In this document: positions 57,901-61,700 of the stretch, in pieces | Layout: every line of letters starts with the position of its first letter | Position numbering within the stretch: the first letter of the stretch is position 1 | Origin: Tigriopus japonicus | Taxonomy: Eukaryota; Arthropoda; Copepoda; Harpacticoida; Harpacticidae | DNA: 64,000 bases | Assembly: GCA_010645155.1 (NCBI GenBank) | Contig: CM021315.1 | Coordinates: forward strand, 9,228,819 to 9,292,818 | Direction of reading: 5' to 3' | The notes under the pieces: model-generated | The model's database searches: none | What the model saw: only the letters and a program-made list of their open reading frames with translations | Told to the model about the DNA's origin: nothing | Made by a program: the position numbers and the translations under genes

Positions 57901-58787
57901 TCGAATAACAATTAGTCACCCTGTACAGAGTGTGTTTCAAATTGCCCAGGGCGAAATACGGGTTGCAAACATGGAGTGGAACCACCATATTCGAACCTCG
58001 CTGGTCTCGAGATCTTTTTTGCACTGTCTATTGGTTCTTGGTAGCTTTTTCATCCATGCCACTCACGGTGGACGTGAAAGGCCTGTTTTCATGGTGTGAC
58101 CTCATGTATTTATTCCCCACCAGTTGAGTGAGCCTTCTTCCCTCGTTCATTATTAAACGGAGGCTCTCGTCTTGAGATATATCAGCCTTGTGGGTGGGTT
58201 GTTGGGTTGCTCGGTCGTCAATCACCCGTAATGAGCTTACTGCTGATCCAACTTGGATGTCCGCCAATGTTCCAAACCACTCACTTAGATTTGTGGAACA
58301 CGATGAGCCGTGAGAGTTCGATTGGATCGAGATATCTTTAAGCGCAACAGTTTCCACCAATCGGGCAAAGAAGTAGTAGTAGGATTTAACGCACTTGCCA
58401 ACGTTTTGACAAGATTATGTGAACGACGTTCCCCATCTTTTCCTTTCTTGTTTTTGAAAGCTATCTGCTCTTTTTTGCTTCATTACATCTGAATTTGGAT
58501 GCTCAATCTGAGTCGCCGCTTCATTGAGATCCCTCAGCTGACTTGAGAAAAAGCACTCACGCAGCTATCCATTATTCTCAGAACTCGAGTACTACTCGTT
58601 CACTACGTTGTTAATGATATGTTCCATAATTCGCTCCTCCCATAAAGGGACTAGCTTTTTGAGGTCCAAATGAGACATAATCATGACATTTTCCGCACTT
58701 TTTCTGTTCCAGTGACGTCGAAGTCGAGATTCCAACTCATCAACAAACAACCAGCTCAGGGAGCTCAACATCCAGTCTGTCAGCCAG
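12655..58787 (+). CDS. RhoGEF2: RhoGEF2/PDZ-RhoGEF-like gene, gene-level entry (partial at 3' end)
   Basis: Rho guanine-nucleotide exchange factor of the RGS-RhoGEF class. By family, Galpha12/13 binds the RGS-like domain and the DH-PH module activates Rho1/RhoA at the cortex for actomyosin contraction. The inferred chain is 12655-12966, 13690-14081, 14149-14422, 15817-16077, 17072-17223, 17623-17859, 18448-18731, 18904-19053, 19534-19584, 32845-33061, 43167-43248, 49828-49898, 58713-58787. All introns are GT-AG and all junction phases match (0,2,0,0,2,2,1,1,1,2,0,2). Domains seen are RGS-like and C1, plus a pre-DH Ser-rich motif. The DH and PH exons must lie beyond 64000. A PDZ exon is not seen and may lie left of the window or be absent. 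Six or more alternative first exons lie inside the long introns. Identity from RGS to C1 is secure. The links across the 13-kb and 10-kb introns rest on phase and on the pre-DH motif. Confidence 0.8.
13690..14081 (+). CDS. RhoGEF2: RhoGEF exon 2: basic, Ser/Arg-rich region
   Basis: The acceptor is TTCTCAAG before ATGAATCCTGAGG, phase 0, matching the previous exon. The donor is CCGAT before GTACTT, phase 2. It begins MNPEEEIHSIVKRHSMAEER and continues with many basic phosphosite-like motifs (RRMS, RRSS, RRRTS). It ends in a more ordered stretch (SFRLVLSSLYETFIDPCSP). I recognise no domain. Without the short intron that follows, the frame would stop at a TGA at 14194-14196. Confidence 0.65.
14149..14422 (+). 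CDS. RhoGEF2: RhoGEF exon 3: helical region before the RGS-like domain
   Basis: Starts after CCCACCCATTTCAAG (one base, completing an ATG codon with the previous exon) and ends CCA before GTACGT, phase 0. The peptide looks ordered and partly helical (DHFVSLYEVSDEDF, MAAAAVLNTISMASDFLKSL) and then turns basic (RKSNVKLKNNINAKSKK). I do not recognise a domain, but the composition is clearly coding. The 67-nt intron before it (14082-14148) is inferred, because the two frames on either side differ by one base. Confidence 0.6.
15817..16077 (+). CDS. RhoGEF2: RhoGEF exon 4: acidic segment and start of RGS-like domain
   Basis: Acceptor TTCTTTCCCAG, donor GCTCTG before GTAAGT, phase 0 at both ends, 87 codons. 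A short Pro/Ser linker leads to an acidic segment (NMEEDDDCDDQGDES). The first RGS-like helices follow: KHVWDLIAHNAHLAVFIVFV, then DPAAL. In p115-RhoGEF and PDZ-RhoGEF an acidic stretch sits at the same place before the rgRGS core and contacts Galpha12/13. The pattern HLxxFxxxVxxxxDPxxL matches the start of those domains. This exon therefore probably carries part of the Galpha-binding surface. Confidence 0.88.
17072..17223 (+). CDS. RhoGEF2: RhoGEF exon 5: RGS-like domain, central part
   Basis: Acceptor TCATCTTTCAG, donor AACTC before GTAAGT, phase 0 in and phase 2 out. It continues the RGS-like fold: FFYLLTDPDHYHKSLKDM, KWAYEIHSTFLVPDAPL, then KIPNITEQIVNEINS. In PDZ-RhoGEF/LARG the matching segment reads LLFYL, then an alpha-helix, then FLEKNAPLRVKIP, as I recall it. 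This alignment is the clearest evidence for the family. Confidence 0.92.
17623..17859 (+). CDS. RhoGEF2: RhoGEF exon 6: RGS-like domain, C-terminal helices
   Basis: Acceptor TCACTTTCGCAG, donor CTTTAAG before GTATGT, with phase 2 entering and leaving. It encodes LEERFDQEEAHKTLFVKARS, then LQLEDFTSERLAGLSRFSG, a small charged loop, and KENQVINDQLIPVIDTL. This covers the distal helices of the RGS-homology domain, where the human proteins read I-x-x-Q-I-x-D-Y-R-x-x-R-x-x-G-L. Confidence 0.92.
18448..18731 (+). CDS. RhoGEF2: RhoGEF exon 7: linker and first half of C1 domain
   Basis: Acceptor TTTGTTTCAG before CAACGAT, donor TGTCAA-A before GTGAGT, phase 2 in and 1 out. A linker (MFLSDKKSKLFGKNIKKIP) leads into a C1 domain: H, twelve residues, then C (HNFELKQFTHLTMC), then NFTKGTIWGIGPQGYAC. 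IWGIGPQGYxC is the classic C1 core. By family, C1 domains bind diacylglycerol or phospholipid, or serve as protein docks. The second Cys of the first pair is replaced by Thr (CNFT instead of CxxC). A start of the same exon in another frame gives no C1, so the frame is certain. Confidence 0.92.
18904..19053 (+). CDS. RhoGEF2: RhoGEF exon 8: second half of C1 domain and tail
   Basis: Acceptor ATCCTCGTTCCAG before ACTGTGAT, donor TCCCAG before GTCAGT, phase 1 in and out. Joined to the previous exon it reads CQNCDFNVLKKFVHRVEEPC, which completes the C1 domain. The positions normally held by His and Cys (CDFNV-H-KK-C) are Leu and Phe. After the domain comes RKVTKATQLSKFASDLGLPL. This resembles the Lys-Ile-Ser-Lys-Phe stretch after the insect RhoGEF2 C1 domain, as I recall it. 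Confidence 0.9.
19534..19584 (+). CDS. RhoGEF2: RhoGEF exon 9: short post-C1 exon
   Basis: A 51-nt exon with a strong acceptor (CTTTTTTTCTCATTCCAG) and donor ATCG before GTAAGA, phase 1 in and out. It encodes RESLRIFNTDQDEFDI plus split Gly codons. The next phase-compatible exon I can find is 32845-33061, 13 kb away. Confidence 0.8.
19585..23879. other. Intron; no further exon seen
   Basis: Open frames here have no recognisable protein features on either strand. The minus-strand frame at 21084-21506 (140 codons) has no start context, splice partner or family motif that I can see. The right end should hold the promoter and 5' UTR of the alternative first exon at 23880. Confidence 0.5.
23880..24270 (+). 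CDS. RhoGEF2: Alternative first exon A (Asn-repeat head)
   Basis: Starts at ATG 23880 in the context CCACCAAAATG. The last in-frame stop is the TGA at 23826-23828. It ends CCTGACG before GTAAGA, phase 1, with 130 codons. The protein starts MSTDLERSRS and is Ser-rich. It has a run of seven Asn after NQNH (residues about 69-78), then a charged, probably helical end (EAAEARNQILNEIKALQIKR) and a basic tail (SSFKRILRGKLRG). A possible acceptor at 23868-23869 has the wrong phase for the upstream chain, which supports a first exon. The phase-1 end fits exon 32845-33061, giving a Gly at the joint. I infer a RhoGEF isoform without RGS and C1 domains; nested-gene use is the alternative. Confidence 0.6.
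24411..24453. repeat. Perfect 13-bp inverted repeat with 17-bp loop
   Basis: Left arm ACTTAAAGCGAAT at 24411-24423, right arm ATTCGCTTTAAGT at 24441-24453. It lies in the intron about 140 nt after the donor of first exon A. It could be a stem-loop in the transcript or the remains of a small inverted-repeat transposon. Confidence 0.85.
26837..26860. repeat. CAT/ATC microsatellite
   Basis: Short run of CATCATCATCATC followed by ACTACCACCA, in intronic DNA. Confidence 0.75.
29258..30740 (+). CDS. RhoGEF2: Alternative first exon B (494-codon proline-rich head)
   Basis: First ATG at 29258 (ATCATGG context). The frame is open back to a TGA at 29195-29197. It ends ACAACAG before GTAGATT, phase 1, a weaker donor. 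The 494 residues are disordered. A basic patch near 48-70 (LKTKIRRKSSKYSFASRR) comes first. Proline-rich SH3/WW-type motifs follow near 150-165 (EEPPPVPPR) and 227-290 (PPSIPPH, SPPPIPPHLHG, PLSPPAPPPPPH). An Ala/Arg/Lys-rich probable helix spans about 350-373 (KARQAQAEARAKAAAEAASR), then RRKSF and RRMSW phosphosite motifs and a Lys/Ser-rich end. The phase fits the Gly-Glu joint to exon 32845-33061. I recognise no known protein. Coding status is very likely; membership in the RhoGEF gene is inferred. Confidence 0.7.
30741..32844. other. AT-rich intron with one weak candidate first exon
   Basis: Mostly AT-rich and non-coding. One short possible first exon (31855-31940) is described in the findings. 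The end of the stretch is a clear pyrimidine tract and acceptor at 32844. Confidence 0.5.
32845..33061 (+). CDS. RhoGEF2: Shared RhoGEF exon 10: Ser/Pro linker
   Basis: Acceptor TTTTTTTTCTCTCATTCTAG, donor CATTTCAG before GTAAGG; phase 1 in, phase 2 out. It encodes EVQHPQTRVSLPPVPLSSSQ, then a Ser/Thr-rich stretch (SAISLNSTPDTSGPSSSVP) and a basic end (EKLHKSPARGHF). It is the only exon found that accepts phase-1 donors, so it can join exon 9 of the long form or first exons A and B. Similar Ser/Thr linkers lie between the C1 and DH domains of insect RhoGEF2. Confidence 0.8.
33062..37123. other. Intron; no exon seen
   Basis: No coding exon supported on either strand. The sequence TGAAGTGTTCCAAAGGTGC at about 33732-33750 recurs near 45980, a hint of a dispersed repeat. 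A CTC/TCC microsatellite lies at 36858-36878, before the promoter region of the next alternative first exon. Confidence 0.5.
36858..36878. repeat. CTC microsatellite
   Basis: TTCCTCCTCCTCCTCCTCCACC run, about 250 nt upstream of the first ATG of alternative exon C. Confidence 0.75.
37124..37327 (+). CDS. RhoGEF2: Alternative first exon C1 (acidic head)
   Basis: ATG at 37124 in an excellent start context (GTGCCATGG). The exon ends CACATCAG before GTGGCA, phase 0, after 68 codons. The peptide is acidic (FHATELEPVEDEEDELNH). The next exon (37494) starts in phase 0, 166 nt away, behind a usable acceptor (CAATTTCCAATAG). Together they give one continuous reading frame. The protein is not recognised. 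Confidence 0.6.
37494..39166 (+). CDS. RhoGEF2: Alternative exon C2 (557-codon Ser-rich head)
   Basis: Follows exon C1 in phase 0 and ends CTTGTG-TG before GTAAGA, phase 2. It encodes 557 disordered residues rich in Ser, Arg and Lys, with repeated basophilic phosphosites (RRRSIS, RRNSSGYHS, RRKSLAV, KRSSMQS). A probable amphipathic helix (EELLKLAEELEIMNMVGHDI) lies about 120 residues into this exon. Near 425 comes a more ordered basic-aromatic patch (LSFKERSWTEIERLWKGKVK), and the C-terminus has TKSPSIESTPEMDAHFENLL. The TG end pairs with the G of exon 43167 to make Trp. If unspliced, the frame would stop one codon later. I recognise no family. Confidence 0.7.
39167..40719. other. Intron; no exon seen
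   Basis: No coding exon is supported. Near 39440-39475 there is a GAC/GAT-rich patch, and GCTAGCTAGCTAGCT follows near 39500. The last 40 bases form a good pyrimidine tract before the acceptor at 40719. Confidence 0.55.
40720..41772 (+). CDS. RhoGEF2: Alternative exon D (cassette or first exon, Cys/His patch)
   Basis: Can be read two ways. It has a good acceptor (TTTGGCGTTTTCTAG) giving a phase-2 entry, so it can follow exons ending in phase 2 (33061 or 39166). It also has an internal ATG at 40748 that could start a first exon (341 codons). It ends TTTCCAG before GTAGGG, phase 2. Features from that Met: a basic Arg/Pro start (PPARTRRRRPSSDASDEH), a proline patch (LFTPPPFRTS), an aromatic-basic patch near 140 (NWKSRANRWLWGGSKKEK), KPRHRTNSFS near 225, and a Cys/His patch near 274-281 and 325-337 (CGFDCADH; CNYPNCHECSQH). 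No family recognised. Confidence 0.65.
41773..43166. other. Intron; no exon seen
   Basis: Ordinary intronic sequence without supported exons. It ends in the pyrimidine-rich acceptor TTCCTTACTGTTTCAG. Confidence 0.6.
43167..43248 (+). CDS. RhoGEF2: Shared RhoGEF exon 11: Ala run and basic segment
   Basis: An 82-nt exon with acceptor TTACTGTTTCAG and donor GAAGCG before GTAAGT; phase 2 in, phase 0 out. It encodes DAAAAANSSPKTGNRVDRSQ and SLRDQEA. With AG donors the joint codon is Arg; with the TG donor of exon C2 it is Trp. It converts phase-2 transcripts to phase 0 and so allows splicing to exon 49828. Confidence 0.75.
43249..48149. other. Long intron with microsatellites, no exon seen
   Basis: No coding exon supported. 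It holds a GTT then GAT microsatellite (44734-44797) and an AT-rich patch (about 45885-46085). The last kilobase should contain the promoter and 5' UTR of alternative first exon E. Confidence 0.55.
44734..44797. repeat. GTT and GAT microsatellites in tandem
   Basis: A GTT run (GTTGTTGTTGTTGTTGTTC), a second GTT run, then ATGATGATGATGATGCTGATGATGG. The whole stretch is non-coding. Confidence 0.85.
48150..49034 (+). CDS. RhoGEF2: Alternative first exon E (295-codon head ending in a CPVC motif)
   Basis: Clear first exon: the start ATG at 48150 directly follows an in-frame TGA, so no coding exon can precede it. It ends AGCAAG before GTATGA, phase 0. The 295 residues are mostly disordered: an acidic stretch near 56-70 (ARNEDDSDDDADDESSLS), basic phosphosites (RRERSHS, KRRSVS), a Pro/Thr block (LTPPISTPPPTSITPTSS) and a more ordered SPHVRFSNIEDRAGQFRYPY. 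Near the end comes DSCPVCLARKECEILLKRTY, a CxxC-x5-C cluster. The phase fits exon 49828. A RhoGEF isoform head is inferred; the family of the head is unknown. Confidence 0.72.
49035..49827. other. Intron between exon E and shared exon 12
   Basis: Contains a short TA repeat (49213-49228) and ordinary intronic sequence. It ends in the acceptor AACTTTGTTTTCCAG. Confidence 0.6.
49828..49898 (+). CDS. RhoGEF2: Shared RhoGEF exon 12: basic 14-3-3-like motif
   Basis: A 71-nt exon with a strong acceptor (ACTTTGTTTTCCAG) and donor GCAAAG before GTAAGA; phase 0 in, phase 2 out. It encodes RGTPGRERRKNSDPNLPRGR and TRQ. RRKNSDP resembles basophilic kinase and 14-3-3 sites. It accepts both phase-0 donors found (43248 and 49034) and returns the frame to phase 2, as needed by exon 58713. 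A (CTTT)n tract starts 13 nt after the donor. Confidence 0.78.
49911..49935. repeat. CTTT microsatellite just inside the intron
   Basis: CTTT repeated about six times, starting 13 nt downstream of the exon 12 donor. Pyrimidine tracts at this place can bind splicing factors and affect use of the upstream 5' splice site (general knowledge). Confidence 0.85.
52067..52096. repeat. GAT/GGT microsatellite
   Basis: GATGACGATGATGATGGTGATGATGATGCC run in non-coding DNA. Confidence 0.8.
52306..52375. repeat. Tandem GCT then ACT microsatellites
   Basis: TTGCTGCTGCTGCAAC followed about 30 nt later by ACCACTACTACTGCTACTACTGC. Non-coding, about 370 nt upstream of the exon F start. Confidence 0.75.
52739..53043 (+). 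CDS. RhoGEF2: Alternative first exon F (101-codon basic head)
   Basis: The ATG at 52739 follows an in-frame TGA nine bases upstream, so this is a first coding exon. It ends TCCGAG-TG before GTAGGT, phase 2. The peptide starts MSFPIDRGRTMTTALSTFLP, continues with HPRRSSSEKRLGTFSPTPNS and a possible helix (SLMDMISKARRS), and ends in a strongly basic tail (RRDRSKSPFPFRKRTRSC). Because it lies 3' of exon 49828, its phase-2 end must go directly to 58713, giving a Cys codon at the joint. Not recognised as a known protein. Confidence 0.68.
53044..54391. other. Intron and 5' region of exon G
   Basis: I see no firm exon. An open frame near 53858-54170 ends at a good donor (CTAATCAG before GTGGGT) and is very rich in Lys/Arg. 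It could be a 5' UTR or upstream exon for exon G, but no coding link is evident. Confidence 0.45.
54392..56433 (+). CDS. RhoGEF2: Alternative first exon G (680-codon head, largest)
   Basis: Starts at ATG 54392 or a later in-frame Met (54464, 54473). It ends GCGCCAG before GTACAA, phase 2, fitting exon 58713. The head is disordered overall. From N to C: an acidic run (NDEEEEEML), a proline cluster near 110 (PPAPAPPPPPSQRPRSASP), a Lys-rich patch (HAGKKKSRKKTARSQS), a second proline block, an acidic run near 263 (DDDEEEEE), several RRKS/RRRSS sites, a probable helix near 450-485 (AIMLEKAQVIRLEQAHQEAL), then SPMSLLMPGLSKNKKSKWKS. The end has RRPLFVFPKRKIEDVPGIYI and RRHSMSDPIFL. Unspliced, the frame runs on to a TGA at 56528. 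Coding is near certain; the family is unknown. Confidence 0.75.
56434..58712. other. Intron with a MITE
   Basis: No coding exon supported. It contains the mariner-like MITE at 57673-57925. A 244-codon minus-strand frame (57148-57882) begins inside that element and has no recognisable features. The intron ends in the acceptor CTTTTTCTGTTCCAG. Confidence 0.6.
57673..57925. mobile_element. Mariner-like MITE, 253 bp
   Basis: The left end is TACAGGGTGGCTAACAATTA. The right end, read on the minus strand, is TACAGGGTGACTAATTGTTA. The match continues through CTCGAACAT and TTCGAGCAT, so the terminal inverted repeats are about 29 bp with roughly seven mismatches. Ends starting TA-CAGGGTG are typical of Tc1/mariner-family elements, which insert at TA. 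There is no transposase frame, so this is a non-autonomous copy. Confidence 0.8.
58713..58787 (+). CDS. RhoGEF2: Shared RhoGEF exon 13: pre-DH Ser-rich motif
   Basis: A 75-nt exon with acceptor TTTTTCTGTTCCAG and donor GCCAG before GTAAGA; phase 2 in and out. It encodes DVEVEIPTHQQTTSSGSSTS then SLSA, with the joint codon usually Ser (AG+T). Read after exon 12 it gives TRQ-S-DVEVEIP and later SSTSSLSA. Human PDZ-RhoGEF/LARG, as I recall it, has SRSDVDMD and then SASSSTSSLSTRS in the linker just before the DH domain. This match ties all upstream exons to a RhoGEF and predicts the DH domain soon after. The next exon should start in phase 2. Confidence 0.78.
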
Positions 58788-61700
58788 GTAAGAACTCTAA
58801 TCATTCCTAAATTGAACCACGTTTTGGACTGAAAACTAAGTTTTGAGTAACTTGACTCTTGCAAATCTGCGACTGGGAACATTGGCAAAAAATGAAATAC
58901 TTTTATTTCGAGCCTTCAAAATCGAGATATACACTACACATACTGTACAAGGAGTGACTTATGAATGTTTCAAACGTGTGACAGCAAGTGACAGGTTTTC
59001 TATACTTAGTTGCCTTCCTCAAAACCAATGTCGAGGACCAGTATTTTGTGCTGAGTTCTTCCATGTCTTTTCATTTCCGCACAAATACAAGATGTCTTTT
59101 GGACAAAAGAAACGGAACCGATTCGATTGAGTTCAATTTTAAAACCGTTCAAATAGAAGAGAAAATGGTAATCATTGCATGTCCTCCGGCGTTTTTCGGT
59201 TGCACTGGCCTCAAAAATTGGAGTTCTTTGCTGTGAGCGCAAATTATGAATGAGTCTCCCAGGGGTCATTAAATGTTAGGAGGAAGCAAGCTGTGCCAAT
59301 TCTGTAAGTTGGAACAATAACCTCAGCCCCTGAAGAACATCTTAAATCTTCTCCCGCCGTTATTGAAGTTTACCCCCTAAAACGTCCTCAGTTAATCATT
59401 TCAAAGTGAGATCCAAAGTGCTTGTGTGCAGTTGGAACAATCTCAATTCTCGAACCGTATGGGAGAACCTTTTGATGGAGCTGCCTTCGTTTCAAACGAG
59501 TCATAGCATGGTTCGCAAACGAAGTTCTAAGAAGTACTCGAAGTGTCTTCTTCATTTCTTGCCTTTTCACGTCAGTTTTTCTAATTAATACGTCAATCTT
59601 TGGGGGACCAGAGAGCCCATCAGAGATGGAAAGGGAGAAAATTCCATTCGAACGTAGCAAAAAGTTTGTTTTTTCTCAAGAGAAGGACGAAGTCACGTCA
59701 AATTTTCAAACCAGCCAGCCAACAAACCTCTCGAGTGAACAACCATACGACTCTACGACTCTCATGAGTGAAGGATGTGCTCGTTCGTTGGTTCGTTCCA
59801 AGGGTTCTCGTGATCCATCCAATATTCTTTGGAAGCATGAAAGGCCACCAGGAAGAGAGGAAAACGTGGACACTCTCACAAGGATGTGATAGTCCACATC
59901 CGCGTGCATATATTTATTCCGGACAATGGTGTCTTTCTTATCGGCTCCTTCTAATTAGAGGTGAATGGGATACGAGAAGCGGTTGCTATCGAGATCCTGA
60001 ATCTTGTGTTCCAAGAACGCAGCCAAGTGTCCTGAATCTTGCACCTTCTTTTTTTCCTCTTTGTGATGTAGAGATGGACAGGAAAAAGATGTCTGACCAG
60101 TCTATCAATATCCACATAGCTTGGCGTGTGAGCCGAATAAGAATAAGATCAACGAAGTCCGATAGTCTTGATGAGTCCTTCATTCATTGGCACCACAAGG
60201 GAAAGCATTTAAAAATCTCAAACACTGATCTGATAGCAACGTATCTAGGGTCGGTTTATAACATCGTTGAGTGGAAATGTCAGTTATGTGTGTGTAGAGA
60301 TGTCTTGCTTTGAGTTTCCAAAAGTAAGGAACAGAAACGAACTCCGTGACCAAGTTGAGTCGATGCCTTTTGGACACGACTCACATTCGGCGGGATTGTA
60401 TGACAAGTTCAGGTTTTTCTCTCCTTTAGCACGGACGGACCCACCTTGCTTTTTGATTACAGGGTGGCTGGAAAAGGTATTTATTTGCCCTTTTAGACGG
60501 TTTGGTGCTTGAGAGAGATTCTGGAACAACAATTGGATCACCTGAGATCTTGAGTCGACATTTCGCTGGACCTGAGTAATCGATCGTGAAACACCTGGTA
60601 CTCATCCGCCAGTTACAAATGTCAAGACCGAAAACTTTGGCGGAAATGTCAGAAATGGTTTGGTTCTTATTTTATTTACACTCGAGTTCGTCTTGGCGTG
60701 AGTGATCGAGAAAAAAGAATTTCATTGTTTTCGGACAGTCGACTCCAAAGGCGAACAAATAAAGGGCAACACAATTCTGGAGAATCCAGGACAATTTGTT
60801 TTCCAGTAAAGGAAGGCAGCTGTTTTGTACTTTATCTTTGAATGCGGTTATTGGCATTCCCGTCACGAGACCTAGTCATAAGTTTCCTTGCAAATGAATC
60901 TGGGCCTGGATTGCTTTGTCGAGAGAACTACGAGGGGTATCCAGACTAGAGGTAGACTGGGCCAATAACTCGTCAGCAAGTGCGATTTTGGGATGCTTGA
61001 TAAAAAATCGAAATCAAGATTTATTTCTTATGAGCAGATGTTAATACATGATTTGTTGTAAGGCAATCATGTTCGAACTTATGATTTAATTAGACAAGGT
61101 ATGTTGGGCGACCCCTGTATACATAGAAAATAAGCCTCAAAAGCGAGCAACAAGTCAAAAATCAAGTACACTGTAAAGCCAAGACGTTTCACATCAAAAG
61201 TTACCACTTTTTTACCTCAAATATTCATCAAATATTGGTATGGGTGGTTGAACAACGTCTTAACTTTCCAACATAATGCATTTTAACGTGTTTTTTGCTC
61301 TTGACATAGATGTTCAAAAACGTGCAGGGGTCGCACAACATACCTTTTCTAAATAAATCATCACCTGATTACCTGACAACAAATCATGTGAAATATCATC
61401 TCCTCAAAAGAGATATATCTTGATTTTGATTTTTTATCAAACATCTAAAAATCGCACTTGTTAACGAGTTACAGGTCCAGTCTACCTCTAGTCTGGATAC
61501 CCCACGTAGATTTGTATTCCAACCAGGCAGGTGGTAGATAAGCACCAAAACTGTTGGTCTCCTGTCTAATCCATTGTAGTAGGGCTTCCATCATAGAAAC
61601 TGGTCATTTTCCACCCTTGGTCTCCTAGGATTCTTTTCAATGAGGGATTTCTTCCTTCTCGCGCTCTCTTTGGTCCTCTTGCTTTCACGGGGCCACCGTT

